A stretch of DNA of 64,000 nucleotides from Topomyia yanbarensis (GCF_030247195.1 NW_026683316.1:124001-188000); one strand, 5' to 3'; numbered from the stretch's first letter, positions 21,699 to 33,323 are shown. The notes: a model not told the origin generated them from the letters alone. A program made the numbers and translations.

Positions 21699-23318
21699 TT
21701 AGTCCCTTCGCCACTTCCTTTGCAGCTCGGAGAGTATACTCGTAAGAACTCTGTTGACAGCGTCCCAGATATGCTCGTTGCGGCACATCTCTTCGACGAT
21801 ATTATCCATTGTTTTATCAGGCATACCCCTTCGGACTTCTTCGAATCTGGGGCATTCGAAGACCACGTGTTCCGGTGTCTCTTGCACGTTCACACACTCC
21901 GGGCAAGGGGGTTACGAAGCGTGTCTAAACCGATGTAGGTATTTCCGGAAGCATCCATGCCCGGACAAAAACTGCGTCAGATGGAAGTTCACCTCTCCAT
22001 GCTTCCTATGTACCCAAGTAGACACATTTGGGATGAGTCGGTGGGTCCACCTTCCTTTCTCCGCGTAATCCCACTCTTGCTGCCACTTAGCCAACGAGTC
22101 CGCTCGAACCAGTCTCCTTGCATTACGTTCATTTCTCCGCTGGTAGCATTCTACGTCCTCAGCCAGAGTGATGCAGATGGGAATCATCCCGACAATTTCG
22201 CATACCGCCTCCGACGATATCGTTCTGTACGCACTTGCGACACGAACAGCCATTAGGCGAAAAGTGCTTGTCAACTTCGTCCGGTTCCGCTTTGAGTTCA
22301 GCGCAGCAGCCCATGCTGGTTCACCATATCTCAGGATTGAGGATGAGACATTCGCCAGGAGACGTCTCGTGCTGCTTCTTGCCCCTCCGTAATTCGGCAT
22401 GATCCTTGCCAATGCGCTAGTTGTCCTCGCAGCCTTCTCACATACATAGTCGACATGGCAGTTGTAATTCAACTGATCGTCAACCATCACACCCAGGTGC
22501 TTCAGCGCGCGCATCGATGGAATGGATTGTCCCCCGATGCTGATCTGGAGACGCTGGATTTGCTTACGATTGCTAACCAGCACTACCTCAGTCTTGTGGT
22601 GAGCCAGCTGCAACCTGACGTTAACCATCCAGGTTTCCACGATGCCTATTGTCTCTGCCGTCAGCATATCCACCTCCTCAAGGGTCTCGCCCGTTATCGT
22701 CAGGACAACATCATCTGCATAGCCGACGATCTCTACTCCCCTGGGCAGTTCCAGTGTTAACACTCCATTGTACATAATATTCCGGAGCGTTGGGCCGAGT
22801 ATGGAGCCCTGGGGTACTCCCGCCGTTACCCTAATCGACCAGTTTCGCCAGTGCTTCCAATAGGCTGTAACCTCGTGCGTTGGTCAGCCTGCTACCCCAC
22901 TCCACGGCCCAAGCGTTGAAATCTCCGTTGAAACAACCGGCGTTCACCCGACTAACGAGTCGGTTAATGCGTCCAGCATCCGGTTGTATTGCTCTGGTGT
23001 CCACCGTGGAGGAGCATAACAGCTACACACGAATACGCCGTTTATCCTGGCGATCACGAAACCTTCGAGTGTGCTATCCACCACTTCTTGAACAGGGAAA
23101 CCGCCCATCACTTGGATTGCCGCCATCCCTGCACTATCCACCACCCAGTTACCGTTATCGGGAGGGACACGATACGGCTCTGCAATAATTGCAACGTCGC
23201 ACTTCATTTCTGTTGTTGACTGCCACAACAGTTGCTGTGCAATGTCACAATGATTGAGATTGAGCTGGGTAACCTCCATCATTATTGGCCTGCCTTCGCC
23301 TTTTTGTACTCTGGGCAT
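21699..23318 (-). pseudogene. Copy B ORF2, internally deleted
   Basis: The start is at 23318 (MPRVQKGEGRP). The endonuclease N-terminus (CDVAIIAEPYR, PPDNGNW, APPRWTPEQYN) is kept. Around 22840-22860 the sequence jumps from the endonuclease to RT just before GVPQGSILGP, so the catalytic SDH of the nuclease and RT motif A are lost. The second half is open at 22775-21912 and shows the GYADDV catalytic box and the AHHKTEVVLVSNRK thumb word. One TAA at about 21914-21912 interrupts it, then the same frame continues with CPECVNVQETPEHVVFECPR, the C-terminal zinc motif, to 21699. Confidence 0.85.
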
Positions 23319-24698
23319 AAGAAGCCTCCCGTCATGTGGTCTTTTTCGACCTCATTTGTGCAGAGTAAGCACTTCGGTTGCTTTGTGCAGTCTCTAGCAA
23401 TGTGTCCCTTCTCCCCACATTTTCTGCACAGATCAGATCTGTCGGGGCCTCTACAGTTTCTTGCCTGATGGCCAAAACCCAGGCATCTGAAACACCTCTC
23501 CATTTGTTTAGTGGCTCTAGGGATCAATCGCAATGAGCACACCTACCACCCGATTTTGATCTTACCGGTCGACATAAGCTTGTTGGCTGTGGTTGACGAT
23601 AAGCGTATCACTGCTGTCTGTGTGCCACTGTACGCCTTCCTCAAGCTTATTGATATCTGCTCCCTCTCCAGGTTTCCTTTCTCTATTAGCGCGCTTCTCA
23701 CTTCGTCTTCCGTTGCGATCTCGTCCAGGTTCCTGCACTCGACCACTGCTTTCTGAACTAATGCTCTCACACTCTCGCTTCTCCTCCCACTGCTTCTGCC
23801 ACAAGTTCCCGGTAGGCCGAGCTCTTGATCAATGGATCTTTCTTCAGCTCGAACAGCATTTCGCCTTTCTGAGTACGCCTGGTTCTTATAACGTTCTCCC
23901 CCAGCTCCTTCAACTTTTTTCAACCTTTTGAGGATCGCAGCGTACGTCACGCCTTCGTTTACTTTGACGACTAGAGCGTCTCCCCTCTGCTTCTGCTGGC
24001 GTGACAAATGGTCTTCTTTCTTCTTTTTTTTTCTTTTCCTCCTTTTCTTTCTGTTTTTTCTTCCTCTCTTCTGCGGTTTCTACGGTACGCCATTCACTCT
24101 GCGATTGTCGGCTTTTTCGCTGTCCTTCACCGACCTTCCTGGGCTTCTTCGGTTCCTCCTCTCCTGGCGTTTCCCTTATTCTTTTCACAGAACGAGAATC
24201 CCGGCCGCCCTTCGGTGTCTCATAGGCTTCTGCTTCTTCTATCGCTGTGGACTTCGGCGCATTTTCGGCGTTTTCAGCTCGCTCTAGTAACGCCATATGT
24301 TCGCATTCGGCTGCTGCTACGGCGGATTTGATGGTAATCACTAGATCCTTGATATGTCCGTGCACGTTGCCCTTGCTTTTGACGAATTCGTAGAGTTCAT
24401 CAATTTTTTGCCTCAACTTCGTCACTTTAGGTAACCCAGGCTGCTGATCTTCTTGGGTAACACTTGGTTTCGGTGTGCGCACCTGAAATCCTAGCTTTCC
24501 TTGGCGTCCACTTGGTTTGTTGCCGCTCGTGCTCTGTATGGACTCGCTAGGCTGCTCTCACTGCTGGTGCTGTTGTGGTTGCACTTGCTGTTGCACTTGT
24601 TCGTTATGCTGGGTCGGTGACCTCGCTAGCCCACCTTTAGCGAACGGGTTCACCACAGTTGCTCCGTTAGAATTTTTTTTGATTTTGTCTTCTTGCAT
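23282..24698 (-). pseudogene. Copy B ORF1 (Gag-like), stop and frameshifts
   Basis: ATG is at 24698, with NPFAKGGLARSP downstream as in A. A TGA replaces an Arg codon in the Q-rich region (about 24560). A frameshift lies in the poly-Lys region (about 24010-24030), and a second at the six-A run near 23920 is identical to that of copy A. The zinc knuckles at the end (CFRCLGFGHQARNC, CRKCGEKGHIARDC, CLLC...HMTGGFLC) are intact, including the Cys that A has lost. Confidence 0.82.
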
Positions 24699-26018
24699 GC
24701 TTTTTGGGTCCCAACTCCAAGCCGCTATCTACGCCCGTAATAAGTAGTCGCCTCACATGATCCCATGGTTACCTTTGCGAGCAGTGAGGTCGCATGCAAG
24801 GGTTGAAGCGGTCCTTCATAGGGTACCGCGTTCAGAGCCGGATCGGCGCTAGTCAGGAGCCTTCAACTGAGCCTACTTGCACCAGCTAAGGTGGCGGGTT
24901 TCGAACGTACTTGGAGACCTACCAAAGTTTTACTGGGACGGGTGGCAGCCAGCACCATTAGCCCACTCGCCGTTTCGGGGAAGTGTCACCCATCCTTACT
25001 AGGGTAGTGGGATGCAGGGTTGTTAATGCGATGGATTCAACATTATCGTTTCAACGCAATATCGTTGAATCGATAATTTTTCCGTTGCATTCAACGGCGT
25101 TGATTTTGGCGTTAATTGCATCGTTCATCGTCAACGCACTTCGATGAATGTAACGTTAACGTTAACGAAAATTTTGCGTTGATTTCTATTTTGAGCACGT
25201 ATAGAATGGTGCTTATGCTATCTAGTTGATGTACTTTTATATATGTATAATACATATTGTCTTTGAATAAATAATGTTTCGTACTGACTAAGATGCTACG
25301 CCAACTTAAACCTATTTTAATTCAAGCATTTTTCTACTTATATTAAAGTCGAAAAGATGAACCGCCTTAACGCATGGACACACCTGGCCACACTTATGTT
25401 AGGTATAAAATAATTGATATTTGATTTTCATTGGACTACCAGACTACCAAAAGGATCCTAACACGAGTACAACTAAAATATTTCTAAAGAAATCTAATTA
25501 AAGACGCCATATCAGTAACGAAATGAATATGGGTGAGGTTTGCACGACGAAATAATTTTATCAAGTAGACCTAAACTCCTCTATACCATTCGAATTGTCA
25601 CCTGAAAATAGCGTCACTTCTGTCTGATTTTTTTTAAATTGGAAAGAAAATGCATTACATATGTGGTCTGCCATAGTCACGGAACGATACAAAGGTGTTG
25701 AAATCAACATTTTAACAGCAATCAATCTAGCTTGTCTACACTCCTGAAGCAGAATCTTCGTCGCTTTTAAACAGATTGTTTAGAATTTTGGTAGCAGCAA
25801 ATATTTAATAAGCTTAATAATTGACTATATTAGAAATGAACAAAACTTTGAATTTCAAATTATGCTGCATATTGACAGCTCTTCCCAAGATAGGCTCTTC
25901 GTGAGAATTTTTGAATTATGGGAAATTTACCATGAATAGCGTTTTTATGTTGCGAAATAAAGAATTTCTTTTTCTTTTTTTATTAATGACTAAGAGTGAG
26001 TCAATTTTCTTTTTTATG

Positions 26019-26214
26019 TTTTTAACGACATTAAATTAGCAAGGGACTGGAAATTGGAGTACATTTTTCAAAATTAAGAGCCATAGTACTCAAGGGAGAG
26101 CACTTTTCTAAACTTTCTTCTTTCACCTTCTTGCTCTCTCTTGAGTACTATGGCTCTTGATATTGAAAAATTTACTTCACTTTCCAATCCCTTGATAATT
26201 GAATGTCGTTAAAA
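26019..26214. mobile_element. Hairpin MITE (~196 bp) nested in the hAT element
   Basis: It is an almost complete palindrome. TTTAACGACATT at 26021 pairs with AATGTCGTTAAA ending at 26213. AGCCATAGTACTCAAG near 26080 pairs with CTTGAGTACTATGGCT near 26140. The arms are about 85 bp and the loop about 25 bp. The element has no coding capacity. Confidence 0.75.
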
Positions 26215-26800
26215 GTATTCAATACAACCATATTCAATTCAAAACCTCAAAAAAATTACAAATGGTACTCAATTCACCCATATTCAATTCATAACCTCAA
26301 TTTACGGATAAACGACAATCGCTAAGGCAAATAATGGGCCACAGAATTTTATATTCGATTATTTTTCATACACGATTGGTCTTGAAATAGGCTGTCCCGT
26401 TTATATTTATAGATTCGCGAAATGTTCATGTTTCACTTTGAAAGAAATTTTAAGCAAACTTTTAACAGGAAAAGCTTTGAAATTACTTTTTGCGATTTAT
26501 GAAAATGTAGAATAGTTATGTATGGATTATTATTTTTAAGTGTGCACAGCTAAGTTTGCTTTATATATCTTCCTTGACCACATTGAAAGTAATTCGAAAT
26601 ATGTAACAATCACAATTCGTACAAAGCGTAAGGAAATTGTACAGTTGTGCAATGAACAAAAAAATCATTGTTTCAGCCACCCATGATTAGTGCGGTCGTT
26701 TTTTCTATGCTATCATAATTCGTACAGAAGGATACAGTACAACAAAGAATCATTATTTGTATCCTGCACAAGAAATGCGAGGATTGGAAAAATCTCTTAA

Positions 26801-26894
26801 CCCTCCGGAAATCGCGCTTATGGCTCACTGAACGAGCAGCCGCTGGTGCCCTAGGACGATTTCGCTAGATTTTCAGAGCGCGACTTCCGGAAGG
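26801..26894. mobile_element. TTAA-flanked mini-MITE (94 bp)
   Basis: TTAA (26797-26800) precedes CCCTCCGGAAATCGCGCT, and the other end, inverted, reads CCTTCCGGAAGTCGCGCT followed by TTAA (26895-26898). TTAA target sites suggest piggyBac-type mobilisation. Confidence 0.7.
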
Positions 26895-27037
26895 TTAAAA
26901 AATAAAGGCGAATTATATTATGCGGATGCAGCTAAGAGAAATTCGCTCCGATATTTACGATATTTATAATCTTCAAATGTTTTGTTACCATCTCAATTGT
27001 CATTAAAATATGTTTCATTTTAGAAACATTCGGTTAA

Positions 27038-27243
27038 CCCTCAAAAAGGCAAGCGGTCTCAGAGGCCCGGCTAGTTACAGTTCTCTTCTTTCAATGAACT
27101 TGCAATTTGAAATACAAATGATCGAGCGTTTTTGGGCTTTCGATTCTCTCACTGATAACGCGACAAAAAAGAAGCTTTAGATTTCATTGGGTCTTAGGAG
27201 CGATGCTTCTTGAAGTCACAATTTTAGCTTGCCTTTTTGAGGG
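27038..27243. mobile_element. TTAA-flanked MITE (206 bp)
   Basis: The terminal inverted repeats CCCTCAAAAAGGCAAGC and GCTTGCCTTTTTGAGGG are perfect, with TTAA on both sides (27034-27037 and 27244-27247). This is a typical piggyBac-like MITE. It is nested in the hAT element. Confidence 0.82.
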
Positions 27244-28200
27244 TTAAAAATGGTTTGCTGAAATTATTCGTTTCCGCAAAATGATACGTAATTCCATTTT
27301 CATTGAATGTATTGAGCAGTTTCACAGCTGTTCAGTTATGAGGGCCCTCAGTTTAATAGTGCCCAGAGGCGCTGAGTAGTTTTAACACGGCACTGGCCGA
27401 TATATATTCTCAATAGCATGACGCCACCTGCTATTCAGCTGATGATCGATTGCCATTGCATGTGGACTTGCACAAAGGAGACATCTACTGACCACCAAGA
27501 TCGCGCGATTTGGATTTGTTTCATATTCATTGGGTCTATGCCTACGTTAAGAATGCTCCTACAACTAACCACAGAATCTGTACTTTAAATAAAATTAAAA
27601 TTCTTACAGAAATATTTTAAAATATTAATTTAAACTTCGTGTGAATAAATTATACAATTTCTCCGGCGAAAAAAATACTTTCCACAGAATTCAACGCAAA
27701 AATTTCCGATAACGCTAATGTTGAATTCAACGAAGTGCGTTGACGATGACGATGAAATTAACGTAAAAATCATCGCCGATATTGGCGCTAAATTCATCGT
27801 TATCGGCGGTAAAGTTGAATTCAACGTTAACAACCCTGGTGGAATGGCGTGGCTGTCGGTCCGTAGATAATTTCGATGAAATCCTTATTCACATCCGTGT
27901 TCTGCCGCCAGTATGCCGTAATTAGGATCTTACTGGTGTCGATCCTAATGTGCCGGTTGGCACTCCCGTTGGGTAAGGGTGCTTTATGCTAAAGTCTTGG
28001 GTAAAACCTTAGCGGAAGCGGCACCGACTCGCTTCGTCGGAGCTGCATTCGGATTTATATGGCTTTTTCTAGAGGTTTGGCTGAGCCCAACATTGCCTTG
28101 CCCCACCATATCCTAGCAAGACTCCCCAACTCACAGTAGCTCGGGGGGGGGGGGTTCGTTAAACCCCTGAACTTCTGTCCTCCTGTCCCTGCTGCCCCCT

Positions 28201-29510
28201 GTGTATGTGTGTGTGTATGTATGTGCGTATGTGTCAAATAATGTCACTCATTTTTCTCAGAGATGGCTGGACCGATTTGCCCAAACTTAGTCTCAAATGA
28301 AAGGTGCAACCTTCCCATCGGCTGCTATTGAATTTTGGATCGATCGGAATTCTGGTTCCGGAATTACGAGTTTCAGAGTGCGGCCACACAGAAATTTCTC
28401 ATATAAACTATAGGAAAAATTAAAAATAGAATTTTTATTTTTGATGCTAAATGTGTTCAAGGTGCATGAAACGTCGAGATTTGATGCAAACTCGAAAAAA
28501 AAATTTGACGACGATTCACTTTTTTGGATTTTGGGATATTTTTGCCTTTCTCATATAGAAAGGTTATGTAATCACTCTGAAAAACGTCAACCTAAACCCG
28601 GCCCGGAGGGCCGAGTGTCATATCCCATTCGACTCAGTTCGTTGAGATCGGAAAAAGTCTGTATGTGTGTACGTATGTGTCAAATAATGTCACTCATTTT
28701 TCTCAGAGATGGCTGGACCGATTTGCCCAAACTTAGTCTCAAATGAAAGGTGCAACCTTCCCATCGGCTGCTATTGAATTTTGGATCGGTCGGAATTCTG
28801 GTTCCGGAATTACGGGTTTCAGAGTGCGGCCACACAGAAATTTCTCATATAAACTATAGGAAAAATTAAAAATAGAATTTTTATTTTTGATGCTAAATGT
28901 GTTCAAGGTGCATGAAACGTCGAGATTTGATGCAAATTCGAAAAAAAAATTTGACGACGATTCACTTTTTTGGATTTTGGCATATTTTTGCCTTTCTCAT
29001 ATAGAAAGGTTATGCAATCACTCTGAAAAACGTCAACCTAATCCCGACCTGGAGGGCCGAGTGTCATATCCCATTCGACTCAGTTCGTCGAGATCGGAAA
29101 AAGTCTGTATGTGTGTGTATGTATGTGCGTATGTGTCAAATAATGTCACCCATTTTTCTCAGAGATGGCTGGACCGATTTGCCCAAACTTAGTCTCAAAT
29201 GAAAGGTGCAACTTTCCCATCGGCTGATATTGAATTTTGGATCGGTCGGAATTCTGATTCCGGAATTAAGGGTTTCAGAGTGCGGCCACACAGAAATTTC
29301 TAATATATACTAAAGGAAAAATTAAAAATAGAATTTTTATTTTTGATGCTAAATGTGTTCAAGGTGCATGAAACGTCGAGATTTGATGCAAACTCGAAAA
29401 AAAAAATTGACGACGATTCACTTTTTTGGATTTTGGCATATTTTTGCCTTTCTCATATAGAAAGGTTATGCAATCACTCTGAAAAACGTCAACCTAATCC
29501 CGGTTTCTGG
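28201..29510 (+). repeat. U tandem array, about three units
   Basis: Three consecutive ~450-bp units follow copy B. The word TTGATGCTAAATGTGTTCAA starts at 28441, 28887 and 29343, giving periods of 446 and 456 bp. Each unit carries a TGTATG tract (28201, 28660 and 29107). The repeated ORF starting MMLNVFKVHETSRF is a by-product of the repeat. Confidence 0.9.
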
Positions 29511-29795
29511 ATTTTATCAGGGGCGTAGTTGATGGTTTACGGAGAGGGGTTACACCCCTCCTCTACTGTTCACTCCCCTCCCTTAAAAATCTTCTTAAAT
29601 CACCCCTCAGACCACCACCCCATCCAGCCCTCATACCCCTCCCTTTCAACCCCATCATCTTGTGTATAAGTGCAAAGTGTACTAAGAATGTAATGGATAT
29701 TTCCACAATTATGTTGAATATAAAAAGCCTCCGTGCCATACTTTAGAGAAATGAGAAAGGCATAATTGCACCGTTAGGTGGATTAAAACAGGTTT
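29511..29795 (+). repeat. Right terminal part of the first U-type element
   Basis: After the tandem units the sequence becomes C-rich (CCCCTCC words) and ends with AATGAGAAAGGCATAATTGC, ACCGTTAGGTGGATTAAAAC. The same ending occurs at about 31650, 47910 and 57480. GAGAAAGGC is the inverse of the GCCTTTCTC that opens U, so these look like inverted ends of one element family. Confidence 0.65.
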
Positions 29796-29945
29796 TTTGA
29801 ATAAATATTGCAAGACGTAAAAAGTATATCTTATTTACCACTTTTTGGTAATCTATACTACAAAGCACACTGTTTCATATGACAGCAACCTTATTTAATT
29901 TTATCTGCTCTAATCGAAGATAATGCTATTTGAAAAAGTTATATT

Positions 29946-31695
29946 TTTGCCTTTCTCATGTAAAGAAAGGCTATGCAATCACTCCAAAAATCGATTTTCC
30001 AACAGAGGCCCGGATGGCCGAGTGTCATATCCCATTCGATTCAGTTCGTCGAGATCGCAAAATGTCTGTGTGTATGTATGTGTGTGTCAAATAATGTCAC
30101 TCAATTTCATAAGAGATGGCTGAACCGATTTGCACAAACTCAGTTGCGGACTTCTGGTCCCGGAGTTACGGGTTGAAGGGTGTGGTCACACAGCAAATTC
30201 CCATAGAAACTGGTAACCCTATGATGTCCGAATGATGTAATACTTATTCAAATACGTTCAACATTACTAGCATTTGCGGGTCTAGATCGCTAATGACCAA
30301 TTAAAGTAGTTTTGACCAAATTGGTTATTTAAGACGGATCTTGATGCCCCCTGGGAACTCGCCATGTTCCTGAGCAAATGTCACACCTATTTTCCAGCAA
30401 ACTCTTAACCGATGTTTACAAACTTGATTTCAAATGAAAGATATAGTACTCCCAATGACTGCTATTGAATTTCATTCATTTTTGACTTTTAGTTCCTGAG
30501 TTTCAGGTTGGTTATTGCGGTCACATAGGAATTTCTCATATAAACCGGTACAATCGTAATACCTCATAGATTTAAAATCTATTGAAATAAACATCAAATT
30601 ACTTCGATTCGCAGGCCTAGATCACTAATGGCGAATCAAAGATTATTAGAATATATTATCCACTATCGATAATTCCGGAAGTCTCGGGGTTCCGGGCATA
30701 TTTTAGATCTAAAGCCACTTCGGTGATGACTGAACCAATTTTCACTAATCTAGTCTCAAATGGAAGGTATAATATGAAATTCGGTGTTGAACCCTCCATC
30801 TACTCCTCCACTTCCTACCTCTCACCATCCCTTCTCTAACCAACCCACCCTCTCTCTCTCAGACCAACCTTCCTTCTGCATTCCCCTCATCCAGCCCGTA
30901 TACTAAAATAAGTTAGATGATTCCCGACGCATCCTCCCCCTACCACTAATTATATCCCTTCCAGGCATTGCATTTATCGCTCATATGAGTAAATGCGCCC
31001 GGATAGCTTGCTACTGCGACAATAAAAACTCACATTTTCACACGAAAAGTTATTGGCACTCACACAACTTCTCCGGATAAATTCAACGTGTTATTTCTCC
31101 GGATAAATAAAACAGCCGAAGAATGAGAGAATGAGTTTGTCACGGTATTCTTCATTCGCTCACTGCTTTCCTGTCGTCCATATTTCTTCGCCGCTTTTCT
31201 TTGTAATTAAGTGTATTTTTTTGAAGTTTTAATTGATTTCCACAAAATTAAAATTTTATCACCTTCTCCGGTGAGAAGGAAAAAGTCAAATAAATTTTAT
31301 CCGGAATATCATTCTCACGCTATTTGTGGAGACGGAGAATTTTGCGACTCATCTTATCTCGGAAAAGTTGGACCTCGGATAAGCTTCTTCTCGCGTGAGT
31401 GAGAGAGAATTACAATGCCTGATCCCTTCCCTTCTTCAACATGACGATAACATGAAGACAACATTGAACTCACGCTGATTATGCTATATAAATATTATAT
31501 TTTTGTTTGTTTCAAGTATGTCAGTATCGACATGTCGCTTATCAGGATCGTGCACTTATATATGCATATCAAGTGTGATAAGAATGTAATAGACCTTTCC
31601 ACAATGTTATATTGAACGTAACCAGGCATTAAATCTTAGTTTGGATAAATGAGAAAGGCACAATTACACCGCTAGGTGGATTTAAACAGGTTTAT
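29946..31695 (+). mobile_element. Second U-type element, apparently complete (~1.75 kb)
   Basis: It opens with TTTTTGCCTTTCTCATGTAA and keeps the landmarks GCCCGGATGGCCGAGTGTCA, CAGTTCGTCGAGATCG and a TGTATG tract (30068-30088). It closes with AAATGAGAAAGGCACAATTA and CACCGCTAGGTGGATT. The interior between is non-coding. The TIR-like pair GCCTTTCTCAT / ATGAGAAAGGC brackets it. The superfamily is not recognised; it resembles a large non-autonomous DNA element. Confidence 0.6.
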
Positions 31696-32113
31696 TGGGT
31701 GACAAACTATGATTTACCAAATAATCGATTATTGATTTTAATCGATTATCTTGGTCGATTAATCGAATGAATTAATCTATTTATTTATTTATTTCAAGTC
31801 GTCAATCAGATGTAGACCGGTTTCTTACAATAATTATTAAACTAACTTAACACTAGTTAAATTTTTGGTTTACTTTAAACTGCTGATTAAGTTTTGTTTT
31901 CGACATAGTGAAGTCAATGCTTTCGCCATGCTTGTTGTAAATATTCATTATTTGGTTTAAAGGGCCAAACTTGGCATAATTAGTGCGATGATGAATTGTA
32001 CAAAAGATGCTGCGGTTACGTAGCTGTCGAGAAGGAGCATAAAAATTTAGTTTCGATAATAGTTCGATTGAATCAATACGATGTGTACAATGTCGTTTAC
32101 AAATGATACCATA

Positions 32114-32203
32114 GATCTTTCAAGGTTTGAATGTAAATCTTTCAAGGTTTGAATGTAAATCTTTCAAGGTTTGAATGTAAATCTTTCAAGGTTTGAATGT
32201 AAA
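32114..32203. repeat. 22-bp tandem repeat, four copies
   Basis: The unit ATCTTTCAAGGTTTGAATGT plus AA is repeated four times without spacers inside the RT fragment. It is a local minisatellite expansion, not a CRISPR array. Confidence 0.85.
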
Positions 32204-32724
32204 TTAGCATGCACCATGCTTCATAAGATGGCAAATGTAGTCCAGTCCAACCTAGTTTACGAAGAGCGAACATCAAAAACTGCTTTTGTACTGATTCTAT
32301 CCGGTTTGCATGCGTTGCTGAAAAAGGCGACACAAACTATACTACAATATTCTAGTGTTGAACGCACATAGGCTACATATAATGTTTTTATTGTGTAGGG
32401 ATCTTGGAAATTATAGCTGAAGCGTTTAATAAAACCTAGTGTGCTGTTAGCTTTGTTAATTATTGTGTTATAATAATCTATGAATGTTATTTTGGAATCT
32501 ATAATAACTCCTAGATCTCTTATTCTGTTACACTTTTCTACTTGTTGATTTCGCAATAAGATTCTATTGTTCTGTATATTATTCTTTCTACTCAATGCTA
32601 TGGAATTACATTTTTTTACATTCAGTTTCAGAAGGCTTTTATTACACCATCTATAAAATATATTTACTTCGTTTTGAAATGTCTGAAAGTCTTCACCATT
32701 TCTTATTTCTAGAAATAGTTTCAT
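32142..32724 (-). pseudogene. Reverse transcriptase C-terminus, jockey-like
   Basis: Two overlapping minus frames encode the region after the catalytic box. One (32724-32257) shows FYRWCNKSLLKLNVKKCN, RIRDLGVIIDSKITF and GFIKRFSYNFQDPYTIKTLY. The other (32333-32142) shows HANRIESVQKQFLMFALRKL. A frameshift near 32330 separates them. The fingers and palm with the YADD box are missing because of 5' truncation. The downstream end is interrupted by a 22-bp tandem repeat. Confidence 0.8.
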
Positions 32725-32815
32725 ATCATTAGCATATATAAGAACTTTTACATTTTTTAGAATGAAGGAAATGTCGTTAACAAATAAAATAAATCAAAAA
32801 TTCAAGCTCTCAAGA

Positions 32816-32912
32816 ATTATTCGATTAACGGGTAAAATCGGTTATTTGCAAAAATCAGACATCACTATTTTTGGCATTTGTCAGTCGGTCCAACTAGCGA
32901 ATCAAATTCGTT
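32816..32912 (+). mobile_element. Right end of the TTGATTCGCTAGTTGGAC element
   Basis: It ends GTCCAACTAGCGAATCAA, the exact inverse of the 18 bases at 1137. It is preceded by ATCGATTA-like words and AGACATCAC, in mirror order to the left end. A degenerate relative (AGTTGGAC...CCAGCGAATCA) lies at 33405-33440. Confidence 0.5.
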
Positions 32913-33241
32913 AGAGCATGCACAGCAGTGTTTCAGTTCTAGATTCATAATTTTAACAGTTCTACTATATGAAACTGAAAATTTTAAAACTAGAACTTGC
33001 TGTCCCCAGCAGCAGTTTTACCGGATGTTCTATTCAGTTTAAAATTCATGTCTCGCCATTCATTCAGCGTTACTGCATTCAAATACATTTCCCCCCAGCC
33101 TATCGGGTCTAAGTGTCTGTGCTAAAAACTTTGCATGTATTTAAAACACAGTTCTAAACGTGTTTTAAAATCAGCAACAAATAGAACGGAGTCGTATAAC
33201 AGTTTTAAATTTTGAAACAAAACTGTTCGAAATTATAAAAC

Positions 33242-33323
33242 TTTACTTTTCGAATTTGCGCTCCCGTTTCAATATAGGGGAGACCGGGGTTAGTTGGCGA
33301 TGTTTTCAGTTTTCCTTTTTTAC
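33242..33323 (+). repeat. 82-bp duplicated left end of the GGGGAGACCGGGG element
   Basis: The segment TTTACTTTTC to CTTTTTTAC, including 33 bp of flank and the element's first ~47 bp, recurs at 33968-34049 with few changes. The 644 bp between the copies have no recognised feature. This could be a tandem duplication or an aborted insertion. Confidence 0.7.

Larger units (their letters stand above)
25015..27838. mobile_element. hAT-like non-autonomous element (2824 bp) in copy B
   Basis: The terminal inverted repeats are CAGGGTTGTTAA and, at the other end, TTAACAACCCTG. Flanking 8-bp repeats are GTGGGATG (25007-25014) and GTGGAATG (27839-27846). Copy A carries the single, empty site GTGGAATG at about 8186. 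The subterminal 100-150 bp on both sides are packed with TCAACG/CGTTGA words. No transposase-like ORF was seen (longest 67 codons). Smaller elements are nested inside. Confidence 0.9.
20557..28200 (-). mobile_element. R1-clade (Waldo-like) retrotransposon, copy B
   Basis: This is the sister of copy A on the minus strand, between TGTATG tracts at both ends. It contains a 2824-bp hAT element (25015-27838) in its 5' UTR. Compared with A it lacks about 1.25 kb of ORF2 (between the endonuclease and the middle of RT) and about 400 bp of leader. It does keep the C-terminal ORF2 region that A has lost. It shares A's Gag frameshift and is non-functional. Confidence 0.85.
31783..32815 (-). mobile_element. 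5'-truncated jockey-like non-LTR retrotransposon
   Basis: This minus-strand fragment has its 3' end in an (AAAT)n tail at 31783-31800. It carries the end of a reverse transcriptase. It lies within ATCGATTA-rich sequence shared with 1340-1450, so it inserted into the TTGATTCGCTAG element. Confidence 0.75.

Noticed and set aside
32114..32203. CRISPR-like short repeats
   Set aside because: The 22-bp units are directly adjacent without spacers, and the window is eukaryotic.
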